NCBI RefSeq assembly: GCF_008831285.2
Contig: NC_045142.1
Span: forward strand, 1,369,001-1,433,000
DNA length: 64,000 nucleotides
Source of the DNA: Nymphaea colorata
Lineage: Eukaryota; Streptophyta; Magnoliopsida; Nymphaeales; Nymphaeaceae
Direction of reading: 5' to 3'
Translations under genes and position numbers: made by a program
Shown here: positions 48,239 to 63,522 of the stretch, piece after piece
Numbering within the stretch: position 1 is the stretch's first letter
How the letters are laid out: each line of letters starts with the position of its first letter
The notes under the pieces: model-generated
Databases searched by the model: none
Seen by the model: the letters and a program-made list of their open reading frames with translations, nothing else
Told to the model about the DNA's origin: nothing

Positions 48239-50019
48239 TCAACTTTTTTTTGGAGTTTGTGATTCTTAAATACCATCTACAAGAGGAGAGCAACTTTGAA
48301 GATAGAGTTGATGGGCATTTTTCTCATCTATTATTAGTTGACACCTATTTTTCTTTGTTTTTTTTTCAATAACTCATTTACTTTAAATGGACGACTCTGG
48401 TAAGATTATTGGGGTGAGTATATGGATGAATAATGTCATATTCACTCAATCGTCGATAGACAGTCAATAAATGGCTTGGGGATTTGAAAGTTATATATAT
48501 ATTTCTGTGTGTGTAGAGAGGGAGATGCTGCTGTTTACGGTAAGTTTAAGGCATTTGGATTTATTAAAACCGGATTAAGAACTTATTTTCTAAAACATGG
48601 TTTTGATGTTTAGATGACAAGATCGAAACTTGGTTTGGAGACAAATGTCATTTTTTCTTGAAAAACCCAGAAGGAGGCAGGTTTTAATTTCAGGCTCTTT
48701 AGTAAAACCGGGTTTTGTTAAATCTGGGTTTTGGCAAAATTCAGTTTTGATATCATCTAAACATCCCTGAAAATTTGGAGACAAAACTTGGCTTTAGGCT
48801 GTCATTTTTAAACGTCCCTATACGTTTTCCCAACATCAGCTTCTACCATAAATAGTTATTTTTTCTCAAAAAATATGATTTTCTTTTGGCAAAAATATTC
48901 TTTTTTTACCATAATGAAGCAATTTAAGCATTGATTTTTTCTTATGAATATAAATTACACATGTGTAATTAAATTTGCAAATTAATACCACTTTGGCGAA
49001 GACTGAATTTGTACCAAAATTATGCAGCACACGATATTATATATATACTTCTTATCCTCTAAGGAAGCAAGTTGGACTTCTTGCCCACTGAAGGATATTT
49101 TTTTGCTATAAAGTGTATTATTAATTGATATAAAGGTTAGGTGGGTGCATCTCTTGTATAAATTCTAGGAAAACCCATTCAAAAATTATTTTCATTTTTA
49201 TATAGAATAATTGAAATTTTCTAAAATTGACATGTAAATTTTTTCTTAAATTTTTTTTTTTAAGTGGGCACAAGGCCCATGTGGGTCCTACCTTGGGTCT
49301 GCCCATGCTTAAGAAAACTGGAACTTACTTGGCCCAAGTCTTTACATGGAGGGAGATATCCTTTTTTTGGAGTCAAAGTACCACCTGAATTGGCCTACAT
49401 TTTTTATTTTTATTGGCTTAGGGTTAGCCAAACTTTTATAATGTCCATGCCAAGCCGGCCCGCTTTAATGTTTTTTTTAACCTACAAAGGTGTTTGATAA
49501 GAAAAATATGGAGGTATCAAGGTGCATGGCGTAGCTGATCAGGGCAGGCAGCGTGTAAAAAAGACCGTAAAACATGAATATACTATAGTTCAGTTTTTTG
49601 AATTTAGAGTTGACGATTATAACTTCAGATTGTTCCATGGAACAATTTTAAAACATGTTTTCATAATAATTCAACTATCAGTAGCGTCCAAAGAAACGTT
49701 ACTAAAGAGCGAACTTGATTAGGTATGGCATACTTGTGCAATAGGTTGATAACGAAAATGCTCTTGTTTGATAGAAAAACAAGAAATTTTTTGTAATGAC
49801 AAAAAGGAAACTTAAAAAATAAACAAAGTAAAAAATGACAATTCTTTTTCAAAAATTTCAATAATATCCCCTTGGCTTTTGGCATAGGTTTGTTGAATGA
49901 ACCGAGCGGCACCACTCACTCCAAGTCATTATAGAGAGAGAAAACAGTCCACAAAAGTTTTACATCGAAGGCTCTCTAAAATTTTTTAAATTAAACGTTT
50001 TAAATAGTCGGATCGACCT

Positions 50020-50023
<4 letters not shown>

Positions 50024-50097
<74 letters not shown>
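50024..50097. repeat. (TA)n microsatellite
   Basis: About 37 TA units. Confidence 0.98.
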
Positions 50098-50100
<3 letters not shown>

Positions 50101-51618
50101 AATTGGCCGTTCCAGTTCTTAGAATTTACTCCAATAATAAGATTTTTTACATTGATTTGAAGCATCCAAGATCATAAAAGTCGCCAACCCGTACAGGGTG
50201 ATCAAAAACTCCCAACTTTGCTTCTTCATGGAGGGCTCTTCGTTCGATTTTCCAAAGGGGTTTTGGCGGGCAAAAATATTTGAATATATCAAGAAAGGGA
50301 AAGCAGAACAGTTTTCCTATGTTCCGTTTCTTTCTTAGAAATGTAATTCAAGATGTGATTATAATGTCTAGGCCATTTGATTAATTCTAAATTTGTTTAT
50401 ATAAAAAATATGCCACAACTAATAAGGCAGGGCGGGTAGGTGATCAACCTCTATTATCAACTCCTCTGACATCAATATCAATTATGTGTGTAGTAAAAAG
50501 GAATGACACTGATATACAAGTTGACGAGAGGTGTAGTATCATGGCACCGAGAGCAGTCTTGGGCATTAGGAGGAAGGGAGAAGACATTATCCTTCACCTA
50601 AATGGTGGGATTAACCTCTCGTTCGCCAATGCTAAAGAAATTTAACCAGAAAATGTATGAAAACAACTCCAACTGTGCCATCTTTTGCAATTTCCTTGAA
50701 ATAAAATAAAGTAAAACCTAGAAAAGGATCCAGATCCAAATTTGAAAATACTCAAAACTTCAAAATCTCAAACCCAGATCGGATCCTGTACTATTATCCC
50801 TGCCTAGGGCTCAATCATCCATACTCTGATCAAACATTGACCGGTATACTTTTCCCATCGAACTTTGCCCAGATCTTCCCGGTGTTAAAGCGTGAGCAAT
50901 TAAAGTCCATAATTGCTTTTTCTGTGACCATAACAGGTCTTTGAATTCATGTTCACCAATCATTACTGCATATCTATGGCCCGAACACAAAGTTTTGCTT
51001 TAAATTATCTCTCGCCAAATTGATTAAAGCGATGGGTCGAGGGCACTAGATAAGAACCGATCATTTAAAACCAGATATTTCTATGTCAATATATCCAGAA
51101 ATTGCCAATTGAATATACTGAATGTGACCAGTACCTACATGCGTACGCTTGTTCTTCAAAAACTTGGACATCAGCTCATTTATTATCACTCTCAACAAAC
51201 TTTAGAAGGTGCACTTTAATGAGACGGTCCTAATATATATATATATATCATCTATTTCCTTTGATATATCTACCTCCGTCGTCCATGCACGCATGGTGGA
51301 CTCTATAAATGCATGGGACATACTTTGAACCATTATTTCGCCTGCAGTCTTTTATATAGTTTTGTTTATTTTTCACTCTTCTAATTGCAAAAAAGCTAGC
51401 TGATGAATTAAAATTAACCTATATTTGAATGCCATGAAAAATGAAAAAAATCCTGAATTTTCAATGCCTAGATGGGCTTTCATAGAACATGCTTTACATG
51501 CTTTAGGTAGGTCACTCGGCGTCTTGTACAACATAGTACCAACAGCTATCGAGACAACATTGACACAGACTCCCTTTTTTTTCTAATTCCTATTGAAATC
51601 TTGAACTTTAATTAATAG

Positions 51619-51880
51619 GTACTCAAGGGGCATAGCGTAGCTGGTTGAGTTAGGGGCCTTTACTAAGGCAGGTTTCTAGTTCGATTCCCGTGGGCGTTAT
51701 ATTCCTGTGTCTTAAGGCGGTAGGGCGCGACATCTAAGCTGAAGGGTGTACCGTTGCTATCGCTGACACCGACGCAGCTCAGGACCCCGAAGGCAGGGGA
51801 AATGGAGGGGCCTTCGGGCCTTTTTCAGGCGGTGAGATTAATACCCCTTGCTCACCCGGAATTAATAGACTGTACCTTTT
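51619..51880 (+). mobile_element. tRNA-derived SINE (probable)
   Basis: Box-A-like CATAGCGTAGCTGGTTGAG and box-B-like TAGTTCGATTCCCGTGG lie about 40 bp apart near the 5' end. A tRNA-unrelated body of about 180 bp follows and ends at CTGTACCTTTTTTT. AATTAATAG occurs just before the element (51,610-51,618) and again at 51,860-51,868, a possible but awkwardly placed target-site duplication. Body fragments like CAGCTC-GGACC---GGCAGGG-AAATGGA recur at about 60,490-60,535 and, inverted, about 43,765-43,800, so this is a dispersed family. Confidence 0.65.
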
Positions 51881-52822
51881 TTTAAACGGATATTTTCAAA
51901 AAATCCAGCACAAATGTCAAGAACTTTCAAAATCCAAGAGCCTCATTACTTCAACCCAGTCATCATGTTTGACTCAAACTCGTGAAGCACTAAAGAGGAA
52001 ACGAAAAAGAGTATTATTTGAGTTCTAAAGAAACTCAATGATAGATCAATTCATAGTATTAATCCCGTGGGTTCCCTTCTCATATCATCACTCCCCAAAA
52101 CAAAAGAGGCAAAAACTTTTGGGTTATTAATCACGAGAGGCAATAATTTTCAGTTCATGTGCTGTCAGCCCCTTTCTTTTGGAAATCATCAATAAAAAAT
52201 ATACTTAAAAGAACTTCTAGAAAAAAAAAAAGAGAATAAAAAAAGCGTGCTGTAGGAAATGAGGATGGATTCAATGCGGCCATCTTTCATATAGAATAGA
52301 AGTGTAAGATTCATTTGTTCTTCTTAAACTTTCTAACTCTAAGAAACTGCACCTAGAGATTTTCCCAAACTTGTAAACCTCATTGACAAAAATATCTTAG
52401 ATTTTGAGGAAATATGCTAATATTTGATGTATATCTTCAACAAACATGCTATTTTCTAAAAATGTCAATTAACCTTGTAAGTGTTTCAATATCTCCTGCC
52501 TCTAATAATACTTCATTGCCCAAAAAAAAAACAAGCTTTTCCTCAACATTGGGTTACATAAATTGTTGATGAAATTCCAAAAAAAAAAAGAGAGAGAGAG
52601 AAAATTTTTCAAAAGCCGCTATTCTATATTAGAATTTCAATTAAGATACGTGGGCGTGGATCGCATATAAAATTTACCCAAAAGAAGGAATTTACGAACA
52701 GACATCGGAAGCTAAAGGAACGAAGGGAATAAAATATTTATGTGACGGCACCATGCTAGAAAGGAAGATTCCATAGAATCATCTTCCTTGTTTGGAAAAC
52801 TAATTCGGGAAAGGGCACCCAC

Positions 52823-52824
<2 letters not shown>

Positions 52825-52894
<70 letters not shown>
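52825..52894. repeat. Compound (TA)n(GA)n microsatellite
   Basis: About 21 TA units followed by about 14 GA units. Confidence 0.97.
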
Positions 52895-52899
<5 letters not shown>

Positions 52900-54355
52900 T
52901 TTAAGGGAATGTATACGCCAACCATGGAAAGTCCTGTTGAGTAGGTGCGTTTATAGGAACGGCCATTGGAATTTGGATTTCTATGGAACTTGTGACCCTG
53001 ATTTATTTCATGAGAAAACTTATAAATTAAGTTTGCAATTTTTAAAGTGGATTGACCTGCCACCTCTTTCTAATATAGAAATTTGCATTTATTTGGTTGT
53101 GATTTTCATCAGGATGCGACTTATTGCTATGTCTGATTAAGAAGATTTGAAAAGCAACAACTGATTTTTACTTTTGGTTCATTATGGATGGTGAGCCGCA
53201 AGCGGGGTACTGTAGCCTTTTAATATGTACAAGCTTTTCACAAGCGAAACCCAATCGAGTCGAGCCGAGCTGACCTGAGCGGCAGCTGCGAGTGCCTTTT
53301 CTTTCGTAAAAGAAATACCTAAATAGAAAATCTTACTTCCCCGTTGGAGAAGGTACGACCCAATTTTCCCAAGAAAAAGTGTGAGAATTAGGCTATTAGC
53401 ATCTCTTTCTCATGATGGAGATTTTTTTTTCCCAGGAAAAAAAAAGCCCAGATTTCCTAGTATTTATATCTGGAAGAAAGTGACAACAACAAAATGAAGT
53501 CCTTTTCTTATACTCCATGTTGAAAATTAATAAGAGATGAGGTATTTGTGGGACAGATGATATAATATAAGTCAGGCTCACAAAGAATAACTTGATTGAT
53601 ATAATAGGTGCACGCCGCATTTGTCGTGTTTGGTCAGCTGTCACAGCCAATTGTTCAAATTTACATTACAATTGAGTACATAAAATCAGATGGTTTAACT
53701 AACATATTCTCTTGATTATAAGGAATGCTCCATTGTATGCTAATAATGCATTTTTTCAATAATCTAAATCTGCACTTCTTCTTGTGCAGAAACATTGCCA
53801 TCAATTATTGGCTACACATAAAAGTGGAATGGCCTGGTTCTGGCGCTGGGAGACTGCCAATCTGTCTGTACCTTCTCAAGGTGGAGGGCTGGATCTTGGT
53901 ATGGCCAACCATGGCTGGGTCTGGTCTTTATCATACAAAGAATCCAAGCTTATTCTTTTCCCAGGACTAGGACTCCTATTTATGTGCGGGCTAGGAAAAC
54001 ACTGCCTGTTTAACAACCAATATGGACCGGCCCAAGGCTTGACAAAGTCGTGCTCGGGTTGGCCCAAAGCCGATGCCAGCAACCTTCTTAGTTATGGGTT
54101 TGGGCTTGACCATGAACTTTATACTCCTTGAGTACTCAATTCCATGTCCACTCATATTTGAAATCCTTAATATTTCATATTTTAATGTCTTAGAAACCCT
54201 TTGAGACATGCCAAGAGTTTCTATAGGTGCTATTGAAGACACACACAGAGTTTTCAAGGGTGTCATCGACGACACATGAAGGGTTTTTAAGGGAATCATC
54301 GACAATGCACCAAGAACTTATAAGTGGGTCGATTGCTAGTGTCATATGCTGAAGA

Positions 54356-54359
<4 letters not shown>

Positions 54360-54396
<37 letters not shown>

Positions 54397-54411
54397 GAGA
54401 GAGAGAGAGAG
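54360..54411. repeat. Compound (TA)n(GA)n microsatellite
   Basis: About 16 TA units, a short interruption, then about 7 GA units. Confidence 0.95.
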
Positions 54412-55462
54412 CAAAATAAAAAATATAGAGAGATGAGTATATATATATATAGTACCTGACTTGTGCCAGTCCGGTCTAGCAAAATTTTTTAATCGGGCCA
54501 GCACGTGTCAAAACATAAGCCCAAGCCCGGCCTATCACGAGCTGGGTACCCAAATATCCGATGGGTACCCGGCTCATTGTCCACCTTTATTGGTAAAAGT
54601 AATACATTGCTATTGTCCCATTAATTTGCTCCAGAAATTGGGACAAATTTATTGAACATTTGTTAGTGTTTCAGGAATCTGGTTCATTTTTTTGTGTATA
54701 TTCATGAGATAATAACAATGCATTATTGTCGCCAAAAGACTTTATAGAGTCCACTTAGTAGAGAGATACAAAATGTTAAGATATGGTTTCCCCATGTAGA
54801 TCTAATTTTCTATTTGTGTTTAGATTATCTAAATCCAAACCATTTTTAGCTCGGTCGTGATGTTATTAGTTACTTGGGTCATGTTTAATTTTCTATAGTT
54901 CATTATCCAAAAAAGTTATTCAAAATAGTATAACGATTTATGATTTGAAGACAAAAAATCGTTGAAAAGAACTAAGCATTTATATAACTGGCAAGACTTA
55001 CAGGTGAAAAGAACTAAGCATTCGTTGAAAGGCCATTCAGATTCTCCTGTTTTTTAAAAAGCAGTTTTTTTTCCATTTCGTTGTTTTTAACGTTTTTATT
55101 GGGTCGTTTTAGAAAAGGTCCGGCATTTCTAATTATGGTAGGAAATACCAATGATGCCAACAATTTTTTCTGCTGTATGGATAAGTGGATGAATGGCAGC
55201 CATGCCATCTTCCATGACTTATAATCAACAGATGCCATTGGATCTGATCCCAACAATAAACTAATGAACCTTTAGATCAGGATTTGGTTAAGTTCAGAAT
55301 GAACTTCGACATCAGGATTAAGTAAAACTTGGCCAAAATCCTTCTCTACGTGACCGGAAATCATGATTTCTTGTTTCCCCAAATTTGCAATTCACGAACT
55401 TGGGCTTCCCCATTTGCAGGCAGGTAACTAGTCTTGAGAAGTTTATTGTTTGGCTCAACATT

Positions 55463-57516
<2,054 letters not shown>

Positions 57517-57524
57517 TTCTCAAA

Positions 57525-58927
57525 TAAACAAGAGCCCGAATAAGAACGATAAAATGTACACACCAATTTAGAGATACACGGGAAGCCGATGTTGGTGAAA
57601 AGTACCTCAAAATTGCACAGGAATACTTAGTTCCGAGTGGTAAACGGCTGATTGAATGATGTAGAGACCGAGAGAGAGCAAAATGAGATCTCTTAGAACA
57701 TGGATTAAAACTCTAGGGCTCCATTAGGCCGATTGCAGCCTTTGTCTTGCAGCGAGAGGATGACGAGTATATCCCCTTCCCCTCTTGGTTGGATATGGAG
57801 CCCCCTTCCCCGATATTAATATGCGTCCGGGTCTGGATCTGGACGTGCAAGAGACAGTTATCTAGTTCCGTTACTGCATTGCAAAATTTAGGGCTGCTCC
57901 AAAACGGGGATCTCGGGTCTAATACCAAGAGAATGAGTCTGACTGGGTACCGTTTTGCATCTTGCAAGTCCATTCTGAGTGAGATCCAAGAGACACACAA
58001 ATGTGATTGAGTAATAATTCTCAAGTAAATGACTTTGGACGATCCAGGGATGGCTGTCGGTAGAGTTGTTTACTTTTTACCCCTTGCTGACGCTGCCTTC
58101 ATTTTTTATTGGAAATTACCATGATCCACAAATTCCACCCACATATTCTGTCCAGATCTGAAAATTGGTCAATTTGGGCTGCTCCAAATTCAATCTCATT
58201 TTGGACATGAGATTTAAACTGTTAATAAATTTAAGGATTGGGTTAATAACATTAGAGACATAAGAATATGACCAAAGGTGGTTTTCTTAAATAAATATTT
58301 TAAAAATATGTGGGTGGAATTTGTGGATCATGGTAATTTCCAATAAAAAATGAAGGCAGCGTCAGCAAGGGGTAAAAAGTAAACAACTCTACCGACAGCC
58401 ATCCCTGGATCGTCCAAAGTCATTTACTTGAGAATTATTACTCAATCACATTTGTGTGTCTCTTGGATCTCACTCAGAATGGACTTGCAAGATGCAAAAC
58501 GGTACCCAGTCAGACTCATTCTCTTGGTATTAGACCCGAGATCCCCGTTTTGGAGCAGCCCTAAATTTTGCAATGCAGTAACGGAACTAGATAACTGTCT
58601 CTTGCACGTCCAGATCCAGACCCGGACGCATATTAATATCGGGGAAGGGGGCTCCATATCCAACCAAGAGGGGAAGGGGATATACTCGTCATCCTCTCGC
58701 TGCAAGACAAAGGCTGCAATCGGCCTAATGGAGCCCTAGAGTTTTAATCCATGTTCTAAGAGATCTCATTTTGCTCTCTCTCGGTCTCTACATCATTCAA
58801 TCAGCCGTTTACCACTCGGAACGAAGTATTCCTGTGCAATTTTGAGGTACTTTTCACCAACCTCGGCTTCCCGTGTATCTCTAAATTGGTGTGTACATTT
58901 TATCGTTCTTATTCGGGCTCTTGTTTA
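57525..58927. repeat. Long hairpin 2 (inverted repeat, arms about 623 bp)
   Basis: Left arm 57,525-58,147 and right arm 58,305-58,927 are almost identical reverse complements; two substitutions were noted by eye. The spacer is about 157 bp. The outer end is ATAAACAAGAGCCCGAATAA and its complement. A 103-codon open frame occurs identically in both arms, which reflects the palindrome rather than coding selection. The sequence is unrelated to hairpin 1 and not recognised as a known LTR or transposase-bearing element. A read-through transcript would make a long, nearly perfect dsRNA. Confidence 0.96.
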
Positions 58928-59276
58928 TCGTTCTTATTCGGGCGCAATGCCCCTCTCAGATTTTTAAAATTTTAAAACTTTACATGTACAATTTAAAAAA
59001 TTTAGTTTAATTTATATAAAAAATTGAAAAATTATATTTTGGCTTCAGATAAAATTTTGAAACTATGTTGGGCCCTTCTAACAAAAAAACTCTGACTCAA
59101 TCATTGGAGATCAAACTGATATCATTTATTTTTTTTTCCTCATTGCTCAGCTTAAAAGGCCTCTCTTCTTTCTTATGGGCTTCTTCTCTTTGCTTGTATT
59201 GGGACGTATGCTTCTGTCTTGATTTGCTATCATATTATGGTCTCTGTGTTATTTTGGTCCAACGGCCAGCTATGGT

Positions 59277-59291
59277 CTCTCTCTCTCTCTC

Positions 59292-59332
<41 letters not shown>
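59277..59332. repeat. Compound (TC)n(AC)n(TA)n microsatellite in block C
   Basis: TC units, then ACACAC, then about 14 TA units, homologous in position to the array at 45,419-45,491 of block A. Confidence 0.95.
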
Positions 59333-59336
<4 letters not shown>

Positions 59337-62132
59337 TCTACATCTAATGTTGTCTAGGGCTTACGAAATTTACTCTAGTTAAATAAATCAGTTCATAAAT
59401 ACAAATCTTAGAGTTTTAAATAGACTCATTTGTGAATCATGTGTAGGGATTTGTTTTTTCCTTACTCTTTTTGTTATTATAATTATGAACATTCCAAGCT
59501 GATTTATATGGTTGGATCCACAAGAAACAACTTTAAAATCAAAAGGCATTCAATCATATGTTCCCTGTATGCAGAGTACAGTTGGTAAAAACTTCACCCA
59601 TTAAAATTTTTTTGCACCCTCTGTCAAATGCCGCCGCTATTTTCACAATGAGACAAGGCTATGTATTTCAAAGACATTTCCTAGGTTGGTTTTCCCTTTG
59701 TCCCATTCTTTAAGTTAGTTGCTAACAATTATTTATACCCAAACTATGCTTACTAATGGAAGAATGGAGTCTTTTTACTCTAGTTAGCTGGAGTCACCCA
59801 ACTATCTAAGAAATGTTGTCCATCTAAAGCAGTGGATAATTAAGAGAAAAAACAAAGAAAAAAATGGTGTAAACTAATCTTAGATGATGAAAATGTCCAT
59901 CACCTTTTTCTCTTAATCCTCCATCATGTTTGATGGGACGGTATAAATCAAATGGCTGCATTACTTTAAAAAGCTAGAGTCACCATTGAAGTGACCATGA
60001 AAGATCCCATCAAAGCTGCCCAATGTATTTCATTGGACAGCAACCCTTCACGCCATAGTTCAATGCATGCATCGGGATACATGCTAGCATTATCGAAAAG
60101 CACCATGTTCATGCTAACTAAGCACCTTTGAAAATAATGCCTTTTGAGATGAGTATTAGGCCCTCAGGTTCAACTTTCGACTCTAGAATTCATTAAAAAA
60201 GTGTTGCAGTTGTCTATGAGATCAGTAATGGCTGGTTTCAAACGCCTAACAGTAAGGGGTCCAATCTTTGATCTAGGGGACCATACGATACTTCAAATCA
60301 ATAGTCATCAACATATAGAATTGTACATCTATCCTTATGGGTACAGTCAAATTAGCACCTCAAGACAAAGTCGGAGTCGAAAAATATTTAAATTAAAGAA
60401 CTCAATCATTGGTTTAATTTCCATGGTGCTCTGCTACTGGGTTAAGCGCTAGGGAGAGGTAAGTTTATTAGTCTTACTTCATATCCCGACACAGCTCTGG
60501 ACCTTAACGGCAGGGAGAAATGGAGAAGGAGCCTTTTAACTCTTGTTTGGACTTACTACAAGCTAACAGGCTGAGTCTAAAATGGAAAATTAGAGACTTG
60601 CATGCTTAGACTTGGCTCTTCAATGTAACTTTCAGTGGGTCAAGGAATCATGCACCTTCTTGTGATCTCTACATGGCTTTGCTATTGTTTATAAATGTAT
60701 CAAAATGAATTCTCCAAGTAAGCATGCATTCAACGTTTTATTAATTTAATACAGTAATCATGAATATTTATTATATTTTTAAAATAAAAACCATTCTTGA
60801 AAAAAAGGTATTGAATAGGCATGGAACATGACTGTGGGCTGGTCTCCTCCTTGGATCCACCAATTATAGTTGACAAAAGGAGCATGGAAAGGCCTTTAAG
60901 TCCATGAATTTGCTTCTCTTTTGTGATTAATTTCTTACAAAGAGTGTGGAGCAACACTAAAGAAGTAGGTCCACTCTTTTGGGGTTTACCACTGCATTGG
61001 GTAGGGCCAAGAATTGTTTGACTATATTTAAAAGAGTTGCTTGTCACAAAAAAATGAGAAAGTTGAAAGTAAAAGGGGCTAACTATTTTATAAAGAACAG
61101 TAGAATAATAGTAATTTCTGAGGGGTTTGATACAAGGAATGGGGCCGGGGGTTGGTAATGCGATTAGTCTTTCTTTCAAGTTATTTTCAAGATGTCAATT
61201 TTATGGGTTGTAAAAAGAGGGATACCAATATACAAGTTAAAGCATAACAGAGGTATAGACACTGGATGCATACACACCTAGAGAAATGAGTGAAAGGGTA
61301 ATAGTTTCGACTTTCTTGCAAGCTGAAGAATCGCAGAAGCATCACTCTAAGGTACCAAAAGCAAACTAAAGGTAAGGACTTTGACTCTGATATTGGGTAG
61401 CAGGATCAAATACTTTCTCATACTCATTCGACTAAAACGATAGTAATATAAAAACAAGAATCTAGAACAATAATAATATAAGAACAGGAATCAATAACAT
61501 GCACCGACTCTAAGTACAACTCAAAAGGATGAAGCCAAGCAGATTCACAGCAAATACTTTCTCATAGTCATCCAACTAAAACGATAGTAATATAAAACCA
61601 AGAATCTAGAACAATGATAATAGAAGAACAAGAATCAAGAACATGCACCGACTCTAAGTACAACTCAAAAGGGTTGAAGCCAAGGATTCATGGCGTGCCT
61701 CTCATGATATCACAATCGACATCATCACGGATGTTGTCCTTTTGCCGCATCAATGAAAGTCATTGATTTACTGCCTCTGCGAGTAGTGCATGTCTGGCAG
61801 TGATAGGTGTTCAATATTTAGACTACTGTTTGCTTTTGAACATACAAGTTAAAGCAAATGATGATGAGACCCAAAAGAAAAAGAGTTCCTTTTACCACTT
61901 AGGTGCACCTTAAAAACCCAAGACCAAGCAAATCAGATCATAATGTTTCTGATCCAGATCATCCATACACATCAGAAATCAGACTTAATTATCTGAATTT
62001 GGTGTCCAATTCCATACGTATTCTACCTGTTTAGGTCACTAACTAAAAAAAAAGGACAGAGTCAGTCAGGTATTAAGGCGATCAAGTTGAGCAATTACTT
62101 CAACTCTTAGAGCCAGTGGTGCGAGTGGGCTC

Positions 62133-62212
62133 ACTCTGGCAGTAGACATGGTTGGGAGTTGCGCTCGCGCTCGGTCCCAACCATGTCTACTGCCACTCTG
62201 GCAGTAGACATG
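62133..62212. repeat. Small local inversion-duplication inside the SINE-like unit of block C
   Basis: GGCAGTAGACATGGTTGGGA (62,138-62,157) is followed after 17 bp by its exact reverse complement (62,175-62,194), then by a direct copy of ACTCTGGCAGTAGACATG (62,195-62,212). Block A has the simple, non-inverted version. Confidence 0.93.
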
Positions 62213-62921
62213 TTCATATGTGCACGTTCTAGCTTTGCTAGCTGGGTCCCTCTGATTTATGTGCTTCAATAGGCTTTAAGTTTCTTAATTTTCTTCTAAG
62301 TTTTTTGGTTTGAAACTAGTCAGTTGGATTTTTTTTTTTACCCTCCATTTCTGTTCATTGATTGAAACCAACTTTTGTGGCACTGGTTCAGAGTGACTTT
62401 GATATGGAAACATCTAAAATCTGATTTTGATTGACCAAGCAGTAATTTAATATCTCTCTTTTTCTTGGATGTAAGAAGATCATGCTGATGGTTATATGTT
62501 GTGAGCAGCCAAAAATTTTTGAGTCATTGTCATTTTTCAATATCATTTTCTGATTGATAACATGAGCAAGCAAGTTTTTTCACATTGTTTTTTACTTACA
62601 TTGTCGCTCTTAATTTTAATGTTATTTTTATAGATATTATATATTTAATGATTTTTGGTCCTAAAGCTTAAGCTTATTCACTTCACCTTAGAGCGCTTTG
62701 CCTTGCTTCACAGGGCTAACACTTTCCTTCTCTACATCACATTTAACCACATTACCCATATCACTCGGCATGCCCCTTACCCTGTTCATGGCCCATGAGG
62801 TTCACAACAAATGATTTTAGCTGTGGAGATAGGGAAACCATTCCTGCTTAAAGGAGAAGCATATTGGTCAGGAAAAGAGGTCCACCTCTTCTAAAGACTC
62901 GTGTTCGAATCTTGGAGGAGT

Positions 62922-63522
62922 CATTTCATGTCCCAGTGCGCTCTATCTCGAAGCATGTTCTGTGAACCTCACCTGTTAACAAAAAAAAGTTAAATTCTTG
63001 AACATAAAGAAAAAGAATACATTTTGAACAGTCAAAGGTGTAGGCTTTAGAATAGTGCCCACCATATCATCTGAAATTTCAAAGAAGGCTTCTGAGATTA
63101 ATATAATTGTTGTTAAACAACACCTAGTAAGCCCTTTCGCATTAGGAATAACGTGTGAGTGTTCCATGAATTTGCCCTAAAATTAGAGCAGATTCATATA
63201 ACACAAAAACATGTGTTATATGAATTTACTTCAATTTGGAAACATATTCATCAAACACTAACACAGTGTTCTTAATGCCAAACTCCTAATGGACCACAAA
63301 AAACTTGGGCGTTTAATCTATTGCTGCCAAATTTTTAGATTCTTTTTAATTTTTTTCTTTTTATACAAAAAATATCAAAACAATACAAAATGTAGATTTA
63401 AGATTTGAGGGTATCAAATGCGGTTACTACCAAAAATTTATGGGGAAAAAGATTTAGATCGCTTCTTACGAACAAGATTGTGCCAAATTAGTTACCAACT
63501 TTTTTATTAACAAGAAATTCAA
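62922..63522. other. Spacer between block C and the NPF pseudogene
   Basis: AT-rich DNA with no recognised gene. ACATGTGTTATATGAATTTA and related ATATAACAC segments near 63,195-63,235 form a small palindrome. Confidence 0.45.

Larger units (their letters stand above)
48239..55462. other. Gene-poor stretch between hairpin 1 and block B
   Basis: AT-rich and without recognisable genes. It holds several (TA)n arrays, two of them joined to (GA)n, plus a SINE-like element at 51,619-51,880 and a box-A-like fragment at about 49,521-49,550 (GCATGGCGTAGCTGATCAGG). Open frames are dipeptide repeats or short. Confidence 0.6.
58945..62921. repeat. Block C, inverted partial copy of block A
   Basis: Reverse complement of 40,449-45,775 with indels. 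It lacks about 840 bp present in A (41,510-42,350) and one of the 89 bp tandem units, and it has its own rearrangement at 62,133-62,212. Its left edge (GCAATGCCCCTCTCAGA) starts within about 20 bp of the outer end of hairpin 2. Confidence 0.92.

Noticed and set aside
51625-51690. Possible intact tRNA gene
   Set aside because: Box A and box B are present, but the acceptor stem does not pair convincingly and a SINE-like body follows.
57713-58739. Identical 103-codon frames in opposite orientation (and matching 87-codon frames)
   Set aside because: They are the two arms of the hairpin; identity reflects the palindrome, and both strands of each arm are open.
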